From Candidatus Cyanaurora vandensis (GTDB lineage Bacteria > Cyanobacteriota > Cyanobacteriia > Gloeobacterales > Anthocerotibacteraceae): a stretch of 38,755 nt of DNA. Below the pieces are notes generated by a model. The model was not told where the DNA came from. It was given only the letters and a program-made list of their open reading frames with translations, and ran no database searches. Below, piece by piece: positions 24,346 to 33,095 of this stretch; the first letter of the stretch is position 1, and each line of letters begins with the position of its first letter. The DNA lies in contig NZ_JAAXLT010000174.1 in the NCBI RefSeq assembly GCF_013285555.1, forward strand, positions 1 through 38,755. The letters run 5' to 3'. The position numbers were made by a program, and so were the translations under genes.

Positions 24346-24395
24346 CGCTCTATGGAGGGGTTAGGCGTCGGAGAATGCGCGGGAGTATTCACTTC

Positions 24396-24794
24396 TCATT
24401 CCACCTTTCGTAGTTTGGAGTACAGGTGCAAGTAGGTCTTGCCCAAGTGGTCTTCTAGCTCCTCGATGTTCTCGCCTTGCACCGGGCCCATTAGGATGGC
24501 GCCGCTCCCCTTGCCTTGCCTTGCAACTACAGGAGGAAGACGGCGTTCGCGGTCTACCGCATAACCAGGAATGCCGGAGTCAGCCGATCGATTAAAGCCC
24601 TTAACGCAAAAGAGTGCAAAGCCGAGAAGCTCCTGGTCTTTGGAGAGTTTGCGATACAAGGAATTATGATTCGAGGGACCGCCGGATTTGGCACCGTAGT
24701 AGAGCTCTAGGTAGAGACCATTAGGAACGAGCGGCGCTGCTGACGCCGCAACCGAAACAAGCGCGAGCACCAACGCGGAATTCAGCTTGAGCAT
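24396..24794 (-). CDS. Small secreted protein of unknown function
   Basis: A 132-residue product with a clear signal peptide (MLKLNSALVLALVSVAASAA, cleavage before APLV). The mature part includes YLELYYGAKSGGPSNH, LGFALFCVKGFNRSADSG and ILMGPVQGENIEELEDHLG. One cysteine only. I recognise no domain. No partner gene is close; the nearest gene upstream is the DUF2887 protein, more than 350 bp away. Confidence 0.6.
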   Translation of the reverse strand: MLKLNSALVLALVSVAASAAPLVPNGLYLELYYGAKSGGPSNHNSLYRKLSKDQELLGFALFCVKGFNRSADSGIPGYAVDRERRLPPVVARQGKGSGAILMGPVQGENIEELEDHLGKTYLHLYSKLRKVE

Positions 24795-25159
24795 TTGATG
24801 GATTCCGAAGCGACTGATGGATGTGCGGCGCCTAACCAGTGATTAGACAGTTTCTGGATATCTTCACGGGAACTGGATATCTTCACGGGGAGAGGATCAC
24901 AGGATTTGTGCAGGATATCACGTGCCGAACCTGACCCTGATGACCGCCTGTAATACTGGCGAGGCATAGCCTAAAAACGGGAACACTAGATAACCTCTCG
25001 GAACTCTTCGGGAAGCTTACAGCCCCTCTGCCCCATACCCTGTCAGGCACAGGCGTGGTGGGGGACCAAAGCGGAAGAGGTAAGGCAAAGGACAAGAGAG
25101 CATTTTAGTTCTTGCTCCCCTACCTCACGTGGTGGGGTAGGGGCTGGGGGTAGGGGGCC
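24795..25159. other. Intergenic region with direct and dispersed repeats
   Basis: No gene is supported. A 17-bp motif CTGGATATCTTCACGGG occurs twice in tandem (24854-24870, 24873-24889). The segment 25021-25080 repeats the sequence at 7981-8021. A 12-bp stem with a short loop (25117-25143, CCCCTACCTCAC facing GTGGGGTAGGGG) lies just beyond the 3' end of the DUF2887 gene and may terminate it, although no T-run follows. Confidence 0.5.
24854..24889. repeat. Tandem 17-bp direct repeat
   Basis: CTGGATATCTTCACGGG at 24854-24870 and 24873-24889, separated by AA. The period of 19 bp suggests slippage duplication or a two-site operator for the gene downstream on the minus strand, whose start lies about 60 bp away. 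Confidence 0.6.
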
Positions 25160-25981
25160 TCAAGGCTGTACAGACTGGACTTGCGCCACGCTCAGCCCCA
25201 GAATTTGCGCCGTCTCCTCGACTGAGAAGCCTCGTGCCAAGAGCGCGGGAACAGCTTCGAGTTTGCCTTCGAGTTTGCCTTCGAGTTTGCCTTCCTTTTT
25301 GCCGCGAACTACCCCAGCTTGCTCCCCTTCTACCCGGCCTTCTTCCTTGGCCTCTTGGTATACCCGCGTTTTGCTAAGCTCTGTGAGTCCGAATGCCATC
25401 TCTAATTCCCTCCGCTCGCGCTCTGGAAACTTGTACACCAATAATGTACTCAATAATTCCAGAATCTTCTCCTGGGCTAACCCTTGCTCCACTTCCGCTT
25501 GGACCCGTTGCACCACCTGCGCCACCCGCCGCTGTAGCTGGGGCTTGGATACCACTACCAGTTGTAGGATGTTTAACCGCAAGGAGCCGGGCTGTTGCGC
25601 TATCGGCTTGAGGTACAACCGATGGAGTAGGCCGCTCTCTTCAAAATTCTGGTAAAAAACGGGTACCCCAGGGTCCAGACTGGGACGGGCGAATAGCACT
25701 ACGGCTCGCCAATCTCCGTAGTAGCGTTTCTGCTTGAGATAAAGGGCAATCTCACCAAAGAGACGGAGGTAGAAGTGCTTATCTTTTTGGAATTGACACT
25801 CCAGGAAGTAGAGGGGTAGTCCTGGGTGAGCGGGTAGGAGCAGACCGTCAAAGCGGAAAGTGACTTGTTTAACTTCCTGGGTCTCAAAACGGTAGGAAGG
25901 GACGGGGGGTTGACCGAGCAACTCCAGGAGCAAGGTGGGATAGAGGCGGAATAATTCGTAGAGGATGGTATCGGTTTTCAT
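25160..25981 (-). CDS. DUF2887 / Rpn-family putative nuclease
   Basis: The 273-residue protein opens KTDTILYELFRLYPTLLLEL and continues with VTFRFDGLLLP and LYFLECQFQKDKHFYLRLF, the pattern of cyanobacterial DUF2887 proteins within the PD-(D/E)XK Rpn group; FDG, ECQ and K supply the D-E-x-K nuclease residues. The C-terminal part has a GKLEGKLEGKLE repeat encoded by a 12-base unit (ttcgagtttgcc) repeated in tandem. A helix-turn-helix-like end follows (FSVEETAQILGLSVAQVQ). These genes are widespread, often multicopy, and their role (recombination-promoting nuclease in Rpn) is poorly defined. Confidence 0.82.
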   Translation of the reverse strand: MKTDTILYELFRLYPTLLLELLGQPPVPSYRFETQEVKQVTFRFDGLLLPAHPGLPLYFLECQFQKDKHFYLRLFGEIALYLKQKRYYGDWRAVVLFARPSLDPGVPVFYQNFEESGLLHRLYLKPIAQQPGSLRLNILQLVVVSKPQLQRRVAQVVQRVQAEVEQGLAQEKILELLSTLLVYKFPERERRELEMAFGLTELSKTRVYQEAKEEGRVEGEQAGVVRGKKEGKLEGKLEGKLEAVPALLARGFSVEETAQILGLSVAQVQSVQP

Positions 25982-26147
25982 CGGTGGGCTGGGGGTTTGC
26001 AGGAATTGTACCCTCCGGTCATGGTGTCGTCATCGCTGCCCCTAAGAAAGGGGCTATTTGAGGGGTCTGAAAACTTAAGGTTTGTGCAAACGAGCAAAGT
26101 TAACGAACGTTGCTATGATGTACCGTGACCAAACCGAGCAGGTCCCC

Positions 26148-26618
26148 ATGGCGCAAGATACGCAAAAACAGCAAGAAGTGCTGGAGCGGCTGAAGCAACG
26201 CTGGACAGCCCACGCCGAGGCCCTCCACCCGGATGCGGTCGCCGAAGATACTGCCACTGAAGAACTAGCCCTGAACGCCGATGGCTATCCCGAGACGGGG
26301 GAACTCAACCGCTTTTTGATTGAAGTCGAGCAGTTTATTCCGATCCTCACCCCCAACCCTGAACGGGCCAATGTCCGTCTCAATGCCCGTAAACTAGCCT
26401 CCTCCAGCTTTGTTGGCAATCTCGTCCAATGGTTGGGCGGGACGGAGTTTGACCCGGAGACCTCGACCACCACCCTTGAAGAACTGGAACAACGTATCCA
26501 AGAAGTTAAGTTGTTTCGGGACTTGCTCAAGGGCCTACTCACCGAGGTCCAAATGGAAGTTGATGGCCTCGATTCTCTGATCCAGATTCGTCTAGCTCAA
26601 AAAACCCCAGGCGGCTAA
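26148..26618 (+). CDS. Hypothetical helical protein, first gene of the sulfotransferase operon
   Basis: I start at the ATG at 26148 (MAQDTQKQQEVLERL), preceded by GCAGG; upstream ATGs at 26082-26118 lack a ribosome site. The 156-residue product is acidic and largely helical, with coiled-coil-like ends (EVLERLKQRWTAHAEAL; LEELEQRIQEVKLFRDLLKG). No membrane segment, signal peptide or known domain is seen. The stop is 2 bases before the next ATG, so it is translated with the sulfotransferase genes and may be a structural or carrier subunit of their system. That role is inference from context only. Confidence 0.75.
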   Translation: MAQDTQKQQEVLERLKQRWTAHAEALHPDAVAEDTATEELALNADGYPETGELNRFLIEVEQFIPILTPNPERANVRLNARKLASSSFVGNLVQWLGGTEFDPETSTTTLEELEQRIQEVKLFRDLLKGLLTEVQMEVDGLDSLIQIRLAQKTPGG

Positions 26619-26620
26619 CC

Positions 26621-27553
26621 ATGCGCGTACCGCAACCGCTTATCATCCTCTCGCCTCCTAGGGGCTTCTCGTCAGTGGTCTCCACGGTCATCGGACAACA
26701 CCCCGAACTCTATGGCTTCCCGGAACTCAATATCTTCCTGGGCGACCAGATGTCCGACATCAAAAATTACTTCCGGGGCACCTATCCAGGGGGCTTGCTC
26801 AGAACAATTGCCGAACTCCACGCTGGCGAACAGACGCTCGCCACGGTCCTGGATGCCTATGCTTGGTTGGAACAACGGTTGGATTGGCCTACCAAAAAGA
26901 TGTACGACTACATCCTCTACTGCATCGCGCCCAAGATTGGGGTCGAGAAGAGCCCGCGCACCTGCACCAAACCCAAACACCTCCAGCGCACTTACGCCTA
27001 CTACCCCAAAGCCTACTACCTGCACCTGACCCGTAACCCGGTCGCCGCCCGTAAATCCATCCGCGAGTTCGCTGAGGCCATGCGCCGCAAACGGGAGAAA
27101 TATTCCGATGCGGAAGCCTACGCTGACAAGATTGCCATGTTTATTCATGACCCGGTGCTGATGATGGTCTGGTACCGGATGCACGACAACATTCTCAAGC
27201 TCACGGCTGAGCTACCCGTGGGCCAGACGATGCGGATTCGCGGGGAGGACGTGTTGTCGGAGCCGGAATTTTATTTGACCCAGTTGGCGGCTTGGATGGG
27301 AATTCGCACCGACGCGGAGGCGATTGAGGAGATGAAACACCCCGAGAACTCGCCCTACGCCTGTCCCGGCCCCGCACCTCTGGCCCCCGGTGGCAACGAC
27401 GGGAAATTTATGCGGGACCCCTACTTGCGGGTGGGCAAGATTAAAGAAGCCTCCGTTCACAAAGAGATTGAGAAAGCCGGCTTGCTCAAAACCTGGGGTG
27501 AAGACTTTTCCAAACGCTTCCTCCGCATGTCCGGCACCATCGGCTATTACTAA
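26621..27553 (+). CDS. Sulfotransferase-family protein 1
   Basis: These enzymes transfer sulfate from PAPS to a hydroxyl or amine of a sugar, lipid, peptide or small molecule. The N-terminal PSB loop for the 5'-phosphosulfate is IILSPPRGFSSVVSTVIGQH. The 3'-phosphate-binding segment is YLHLTRNPVAARKSIREF, with the expected Arg and Ser. The length of 310 residues is normal. It is about half identical by eye to the next gene over the whole length (SPPRGF, FPELN, PKIGVEK, LHLTR, RGEDVLSEP, NDGKFMRDP), so the two are a tandem duplication. The acceptor is unknown. Confidence 0.87.
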   Translation: MRVPQPLIILSPPRGFSSVVSTVIGQHPELYGFPELNIFLGDQMSDIKNYFRGTYPGGLLRTIAELHAGEQTLATVLDAYAWLEQRLDWPTKKMYDYILYCIAPKIGVEKSPRTCTKPKHLQRTYAYYPKAYYLHLTRNPVAARKSIREFAEAMRRKREKYSDAEAYADKIAMFIHDPVLMMVWYRMHDNILKLTAELPVGQTMRIRGEDVLSEPEFYLTQLAAWMGIRTDAEAIEEMKHPENSPYACPGPAPLAPGGNDGKFMRDPYLRVGKIKEASVHKEIEKAGLLKTWGEDFSKRFLRMSGTIGYY

Positions 27554-27574
27554 CCATCTACCCCAAACCCAACC

Positions 27575-28513
27575 ATGGCTGACAAAAGACTCCTGATTAT
27601 CCTTTCGCCGCCCCGGGGTTTCACATCGGTGGTCTCGACCATGATTGGGCAACACCCGGACCTCTACGGCTTCCCAGAACTGAACTTGTTCTTTAGGGAC
27701 ACGATTGAGGAGACGATGTATCTCCACGTCAAGTCCCGGAAAGAGGGCCTGTTCCCCTACCCCGATGGTCTCCTGCGGACCCTGGCTCAACTCCACGACG
27801 GCGTGCAGACCACTTGGACGATTTATAAAGCGGTCACTTGGCTAGAGAAACGGCTCCACTGGACCACCAAAAAACTCTACGACTACCTCCTCGATCTAAT
27901 CCATCCCAAGATTGGCGTCGAGAAAACCCCCGGTACCGCCACAAAAATCGCCAACATTGAGCGGGCACATCTCTACTATCCCCAAGCCCATTTCTTGCAC
28001 TTGACCCGCCATCCCATCTCCGCCAAACGCTCCATGGAAGAGTTCTACGAGGAGAAGCGCAAGCTCGAAGAGAAATCCAAAGTAGATACCGTTTCCCAAG
28101 TCTTGCCCCTAGAGATTGTAGATACCCGGATGTGGTACCACATGCACCGCAACATCTATAACTACACCGACACGATGGCCTTGGGTCAATGTATGCGGGT
28201 GAAGGGCGAGGACCTGCTCTCGGAGCCGGATCTATACCTCAAGCAGGTCGCTGAATGGCTGGGGGTCAGGAGTGACCCCGAGGCGGTCGAGGCGATGAAA
28301 CACCCGGAGACCTCCCCCTACGCCAAGGTCGGTCCGTTCCCAGCTTGGGCCGGGAACGACGGTAAATTTATGCGCGACCCCAAGCTCAGACCAGGCCGGA
28401 TCAAGGAACCTTCTTTGAAAGGCGAGATCGAACACGGTAATATGCGCGGGGTCCTCGGTGAGGACTTCATGGCTCGCTTCTCCACACTCACACGGAAAAT
28501 GGGGTACTGCTGA
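27575..28513 (+). CDS. Sulfotransferase-family protein 2
   Basis: A 312-residue paralogue of the preceding gene, 21 bases downstream. It keeps the PSB loop LLIILSPPRGFTSVVSTM and the 3'-phosphate-binding segment FLHLTRHPISAKRSMEEF. Differences concentrate in the middle (residues about 45-65 and 165-190), where acceptor specificity usually lies, so the two probably act on different positions or different substrates, or form a heterodimer. The stop TGA overlaps the next gene's ATG by one base (TGATG). Confidence 0.87.
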   Translation: MADKRLLIILSPPRGFTSVVSTMIGQHPDLYGFPELNLFFRDTIEETMYLHVKSRKEGLFPYPDGLLRTLAQLHDGVQTTWTIYKAVTWLEKRLHWTTKKLYDYLLDLIHPKIGVEKTPGTATKIANIERAHLYYPQAHFLHLTRHPISAKRSMEEFYEEKRKLEEKSKVDTVSQVLPLEIVDTRMWYHMHRNIYNYTDTMALGQCMRVKGEDLLSEPDLYLKQVAEWLGVRSDPEAVEAMKHPETSPYAKVGPFPAWAGNDGKFMRDPKLRPGRIKEPSLKGEIEHGNMRGVLGEDFMARFSTLTRKMGYC

Positions 28514-29715
28514 TGGTTATGCAACTCAACACCGCCGTGGCCCGCTGCACGCTGATGGGTGCCGATCACACTCAGGAACGTCTGGCGGGGACCATTGCCT
28601 GCGCCCATGCCCAGTTCCAGGGCCGTCTGTACCTGAGTGTCCTCTACGCTTTCCTAGAGGGCGACCAAGACCGGGGGAAGGTCCTTTGCTACACGGGTGA
28701 GACCTGGGAGACGGTCTTCCAAGCCCCATTCGTGGACGCTGAAGAGGGCTTCTTCCAGAGCTCTGAGGCTTTGTACAGCACAATGGCAGTTTTTCAAGGG
28801 ACGACGGATACCGCACCCTGTCTCTATGTGAGCCTAGTCTCGGTGGTCGGGGCCTTGTTACTGCGCTCCGAAGACGGGACAAATTTTGAAATCCTGCGCG
28901 AGGATAGCCTGGGTACACCGGGTCTATTGGGTTTACGCAAACTGTTGGTGGTCGGGGACCGGCTCTATGCCCTGGCGTTGGGCACGACAGAGGAGACGCC
29001 GACGGAATGGAGTGAACTTCCCAGTATTTATGTCACCCACGATCTCCAGGCTGGGGATTGGCAGACTGTTAGTACCGCCAACTTTGGGCAGTCCACCAAT
29101 GAGGGCATCGCTGAGATCGGGGCGTTTGAGGACCAGATTTTCGCCGCCACTGTCAACCGTGAGGATGGTTGCCAATTGTGGCGGTCAGCTCTGACGGACG
29201 GGGACTGGCAGGAAGTATTCATCAAAGGGGCAAGCCGATTTGTCTTGAACCAATTAGTGACCGGGATGGCGGCCTTTCAGTCGGATTTGTACATGGTGAC
29301 GGGGATCTCGCCCTTGAGCTTGATGGAGGCCAAGGAGTTTAACTTCGTTGCCCCCGAGGTCCTGCGCGTCCACCCCGACAACAGCTGGGACCTGATTTCT
29401 GGGACACCACGCTTCAGTCCCTACGGCTTGAAAATACCCCTGAGTGCCCTAGGACCGGGCTTCAACGAGCCGACCAACACGCGGATGCCCTTCCTTCTAG
29501 CCCACCAAGACAGGCTCTATGTGGGGACCCAGGGGTTCAAAGGTTTCCAGATGTGGTCTTCCGCCGATGGCGAGGACTGGTCGCCAGTGGAGTTAGAGGG
29601 GGTCCGCCAGAAACGAATTTTGACTGCCCGTTCTACGCCCCTCGGTCTAGTCCTGGTCCTGGATATCGGGACGGAGCAGCACACGACGGGTTTGGAGATC
29701 TGGGTCGCCCAGTAA
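28513..29715 (+). CDS. Beta-propeller-like protein, last gene of the sulfotransferase operon
   Basis: The ATG overlaps the previous stop codon (TGATG), so translation is coupled. The 400-residue protein has repeating units in which a short blade ends with a WETVFQAPF, FEILREDSL, WQTVSTANF, WQEVFIKG or WSPVELEG-type strand, preceded by motifs such as GRLYLSVL, DRLYALAL, DQIFAATV, DLYMVTG and DRLYVGTQ. That is the pattern of a six- or seven-bladed propeller of the sialidase/kelch kind. No signal peptide is present. It may bind or present the substrate of the sulfotransferases. No catalytic residues can be named. Confidence 0.78.
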   Translation: MVMQLNTAVARCTLMGADHTQERLAGTIACAHAQFQGRLYLSVLYAFLEGDQDRGKVLCYTGETWETVFQAPFVDAEEGFFQSSEALYSTMAVFQGTTDTAPCLYVSLVSVVGALLLRSEDGTNFEILREDSLGTPGLLGLRKLLVVGDRLYALALGTTEETPTEWSELPSIYVTHDLQAGDWQTVSTANFGQSTNEGIAEIGAFEDQIFAATVNREDGCQLWRSALTDGDWQEVFIKGASRFVLNQLVTGMAAFQSDLYMVTGISPLSLMEAKEFNFVAPEVLRVHPDNSWDLISGTPRFSPYGLKIPLSALGPGFNEPTNTRMPFLLAHQDRLYVGTQGFKGFQMWSSADGEDWSPVELEGVRQKRILTARSTPLGLVLVLDIGTEQHTTGLEIWVAQ

Positions 29716-29718
29716 TAT

Positions 29719-30327
29719 TTATTGGACTTTGACCCGGGAGTGGACTTCTTTGACTCCACTCACCCCACGGGCCAAGGCCACGACTTGGCTAGCTTCGGTT
29801 TGGCTGGAGACTCGGCCCTGGACGGTCACAACCCCGGCGGTGGACTGGACGGTGAGTGCCCGTTCGGGGAGGTTGAGTTCGAGTTGGTTACGGACTTTGC
29901 TGGCGAGGTCAGCGTCAGCCGTACTGATCCCCTGGGTTGCGGCTTCTCGTTGCTCGATGGCGCGGGTATCAGATTGTAATTGGCTCTGACGGACTGGGCT
30001 GGTGGCATCTTCACGGGCAGCGGCGGAGTCATTGGTAGTAGCGGTCTGGTCCTGTTCAGAAGTCATCGTCTCCGTGCGTTCCGTCGGGGCGAGGTAATCA
30101 GGCCGTTTCTCCGCAGTGGCGACATTTTCGCCCGTCTGCCCGCCTTGGACCAAGGCACGACCAGCGGCTTCATTTAGCTCGCGGGCATCTTCACCAGCGG
30201 CGACTTGGCGTTGTTCGCCGTTGGCCTCGGTACGGGTCGTGGCACTACCTGCTTGTTCCCGGTTCCCGCCACAAGCAACTAAACTCAATGTCAAAAGTAA
30301 CCCCATCCCCATGGTCAATCGTTGCAT
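29719..30327 (-). CDS. BON-domain lipoprotein
   Basis: The signal peptide ends in a lipobox LVAC with Cys19, so the protein is a membrane-anchored lipoprotein. A long low-complexity Gln/Thr/Glu-rich linker (about residues 25-135) leads to a C-terminal BON domain (DLASKVRNQLELNLPER then VVTVQGRVSSQTEASQVV), which binds phospholipid or maintains envelope integrity in OsmY-like proteins. The length is 202 residues. It is convergent with the beta-propeller gene, with only 3 bp between stops. Confidence 0.88.
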   Translation of the reverse strand: MQRLTMGMGLLLTLSLVACGGNREQAGSATTRTEANGEQRQVAAGEDARELNEAAGRALVQGGQTGENVATAEKRPDYLAPTERTETMTSEQDQTATTNDSAAAREDATSPVRQSQLQSDTRAIEQREAATQGISTADADLASKVRNQLELNLPERALTVQSTAGVVTVQGRVSSQTEASQVVALARGVSGVKEVHSRVKVQ

Positions 30328-30418
30328 GAGCCAGCCTACAAAACGTTCAGGTATATCCTAAAAATTCTGATGCTGACTTAGCCTCTTTCCTGAGGGGGTA
30401 AGTTGGACCGGACCCCAT

Positions 30419-31723
30419 TTAAGTTTCATCCGCTACAGAAACCAAGCGTTCGATGCGGACTTGGCGAGATTCAAGGACCGTGACTATGACCTCACTGTCG
30501 GGGACCGTCACGGAATCCCCAGGCAGAGGCGGACGTTGGAGGTATTGATGGAGCAGACCGCCCACAGTCACATGGTCGTCACGGGGCAGTTCGAGGTCAA
30601 GTTCGTTATTGACGACGGCTAGGTGGGCGTGGAGTTTGAAGACCCCACTCTGGGGACCCAGGCGTTTGAATTCCTGTTCTTCCTCCACGTCATACTCATC
30701 GCGGATCTCCCCGACAATCTCTTCGAGGAGGTCTTCGAGGGTGACGAGCCCCACGGTCCCGCCGTACTCATCACAGACAATCGCCATGTGGCGGCGGTCG
30801 CGTTGCATCTCACGGAGGAGTTCAGAGGCTGATTTAGATTCTGGGATAAATGTCACGGCACGGAGCAATTCCTTGACTTTCTGGGCATCTCCCAACTCAG
30901 GCCGCCATTCGCGTAGCAGGTCCTTGGTATGGAGAATCCCGATGATATTGTCAATTACTTTGTCAAAGACAGGTAGACGGGTGTAATCGGTCTGCCCGGC
31001 CAGTTCCCGCGCCGCAATGAGGGATTGCTGGGCTTCGATGGCGACAATCTGGACCCTAGGGACCATCAGGGTCCGTACACTCAGATCCCCTAACTCCACC
31101 ACCCCGAACAGCATTTTACGTTCCTGCTCGTTGACCTCCCCACTGTCCCGGGCAAACTCAATCATCGTCTTGATCTGGTCCGTGGTCACCGCTCGGTCGG
31201 CATTGTGGATGGGATTACCCGTGGCCCGGAGCAAAATATTAGTCAAAAAGCTGAGGAGTTTGACAAAGGGTGAACCTATCTTGGAGAGCCATTCCAAGGG
31301 GGGTGCAACGAATAGCGCAATCCGCTCGGGGTAGAGTAGAGCAATTTTTTTGGGGAATAGCTCCCCCAGGACTAGGGAGAGGACCGAGACCCCCAAGGTC
31401 ACCAGGATAAAAGCGGCATTCGTACTCACCTCACCCAGAAACGGCTCTAAGGCTAGGGCCAAGGGCACGGATAAACCCACGGCGGCATTAGCTGAGGTGA
31501 AAAAGGCCGCAAACGTGACTCCCACCTGAATCGTTGCCAACATCCGGGTGGTATCCTCAGTCAGCCGTTCCACGGCCTGAGCAGCTTTGTCCCCTTTGTC
31601 TAAAAGCTGTTGCAACCAAGTCCGGTCAACTGAGACAATCGCAATCTCGGCGCAGGCGAAAAAAGCGTTGATGACGACGAGAAGGGCAATGATGCCTATT
31701 TCTGTGCCTATTTCAGCAGCCAT
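30419..31723 (-). CDS. Hemolysin C/CorC-family membrane protein (DUF21-CBS-CorC)
   Basis: The N-terminal DUF21 domain has several membrane segments (IIALLVVINAFFACAEIAIV; VLSLVLGELFPKKIALLYPE). A pair of CBS domains follows (VRTLMVPRVQIVAIE; IVCDEYGGTVGLVTLEDLLE) and a C-terminal CorC/HlyC domain (FKLHAHLAVVNNELDL). The length of 434 residues is normal. Family members act in Mg2+/Co2+ efflux or homeostasis, with CBS domains sensing nucleotides. No operon partner is evident; the M50 peptidase is divergent. Confidence 0.92.
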   Translation of the reverse strand: MAAEIGTEIGIIALLVVINAFFACAEIAIVSVDRTWLQQLLDKGDKAAQAVERLTEDTTRMLATIQVGVTFAAFFTSANAAVGLSVPLALALEPFLGEVSTNAAFILVTLGVSVLSLVLGELFPKKIALLYPERIALFVAPPLEWLSKIGSPFVKLLSFLTNILLRATGNPIHNADRAVTTDQIKTMIEFARDSGEVNEQERKMLFGVVELGDLSVRTLMVPRVQIVAIEAQQSLIAARELAGQTDYTRLPVFDKVIDNIIGILHTKDLLREWRPELGDAQKVKELLRAVTFIPESKSASELLREMQRDRRHMAIVCDEYGGTVGLVTLEDLLEEIVGEIRDEYDVEEEQEFKRLGPQSGVFKLHAHLAVVNNELDLELPRDDHVTVGGLLHQYLQRPPLPGDSVTVPDSEVIVTVLESRQVRIERLVSVADET

Positions 31724-31830
31724 TGTGTCCTGGAGTAACTCATCTCAGTCAGCGCACCTCCCCATAATACGCCACCTTCCTAGCCCACGGGGTTCCTTCG
31801 CTAGACTGGGGAAATGTTCTGGCTTAAGCG

Positions 31831-32523
31831 ATGCAAACTACCGCGCCAACGACCACCCTCCGCACCGCCCTCAACCCGACAACAATCTTGGTCATCCTGG
31901 GCTTAGCCCTGGGGTGCAGTTTATTTTTATGGGATAACCCCTTGTTGTTGCCCCTCAAAGTGTTTACGGTCTACATCCATGAAGCCTGTCATGCCCTAGC
32001 ATCTATTTTGACGGGAGGACGGCCCCTGACCTTGCAGGTGAGCTTGAATGAGTCGGGACAGGTCTTGAGCCGGGGTGGTTTCTTCCCAGTAGTGGCCTCG
32101 GGGGGTTATGTGGGGACAGCAGCAATTGGCGCGATTTTGATTGCCCTGAGTCGCCATCCGTACCTCCAAAAAGCCTTTGTCGCTCTACTCTGTGGGCTAT
32201 TGCTCTATCTGACGGCGACGGTCCTCCAGATTTGGCAGTGGGAATTCTGGGCCGGGGCGTTGCTGGCGGTAAGTTGGCTCTGGTTCAACCTCAAGGTGCC
32301 GCAGTTGGCCCTGTTCTTGAATCTTTTTATCGGTAGTTTCTTGTGTGTTTACTCTGTCCATGACTTCCAGGACTTTTTCTATGCCGTGCAGTCTACCGAC
32401 GCGGGTATCCTGGCGAACGGTTTGGGGCTGCCCTTTCTGGCTTGGCCCATTGCCCTCATCTGGATCGTTCTCAACCTCACCATGATGTCGCGCGCTATCA
32501 GCTACGCTCTCAAGTCACATTAG
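31831..32523 (+). CDS. M50-family membrane metallopeptidase
   Basis: A 230-residue protein with about six membrane segments. The zinc-binding motif HEACH (His50, Glu51, His54) follows the first helices, in the arrangement of short M50B-type intramembrane proteases. A C-terminal ...DAGILANGLGLP lies where the second metal ligand (an NxxPxxDG-like or DG motif) is expected. Such proteases cut membrane-anchored regulators. No substrate is evident. Its stop overlaps by 4 bases the convergent Uma2 pseudogene. Confidence 0.82.
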   Translation: MQTTAPTTTLRTALNPTTILVILGLALGCSLFLWDNPLLLPLKVFTVYIHEACHALASILTGGRPLTLQVSLNESGQVLSRGGFFPVVASGGYVGTAAIGAILIALSRHPYLQKAFVALLCGLLLYLTATVLQIWQWEFWAGALLAVSWLWFNLKVPQLALFLNLFIGSFLCVYSVHDFQDFFYAVQSTDAGILANGLGLPFLAWPIALIWIVLNLTMMSRAISYALKSH

Positions 32524-33092
32524 AGAAAAAATTCTCTGACCGTAAAGCTAACCGTGGGGACCGCTAGGGGTTCAAGGGTCATGGTCTCGGTCAGGACACG
32601 CAACAGCCCATAACCCGCACTTCCCGGCTCGCGAAAAACCTGTAGTTCCCGGGCTTGTACGTCTAGGACCCAGTATTCACCAAGGCTGAACCGGGCATAG
32701 AGCTTAGATTTCACTTAAACGTCAAAAAGTAAACTGGAATTGGCGACTTCAATCAGTAAATAAATATCCTCGGCCCTGGGATGGTGGTCACTGTATTCCC
32801 CCGGATTAGGTCTAACCACGGTGATGTCAGGTTCTGGCTCTGTATCGTTGCTCAGGCTGATAGGCAACTGTAGACAAACATCTACGGCTTCTCCTAGCCG
32901 ACGATTTAATATCTTACTGGCTCTTCTAATCACGCTAGCGTGAAGGGGATCCTGGGGGCTCATCTGTATGATTTGTCCATCAATGAGTTCCGTACGCTCC
33001 TCAGGTCCTAACATCCCGACTTCAGCCATGCGGTAGTATTCTGCCACCGTCCAACGGCGTAGACTAACCGCAGGCTGACGTAAGGTTGTCAT
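32520..33092 (-). pseudogene. Uma2-family gene interrupted by one TAA codon
   Basis: Residues 1-125 (TVAEYYRMAEVGMLGPEER, ELIDGQIIQMSPQDPLHA, PEPDITVVRPNPGEYSDHHP, YLLIEVANSSLLFDV) are a normal Uma2 N-terminus. A TAA follows, and the same frame continues with VKSKLYARFSLGEYWVLDVQ to a normal C-terminus. Total length would be 190 residues, exactly usual for the family. A single base change from GAA (as in family members) would explain it. It starts 3 bases after the infB stop codon on the same strand. Confidence 0.8.
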
Positions 33093-33095
33093 CAG

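Noticed and set aside
24854-24889. Tandem repeat as a CRISPR array
   Set aside because: There are only two copies, separated by two bases, with no spacers and no cas genes in the window.
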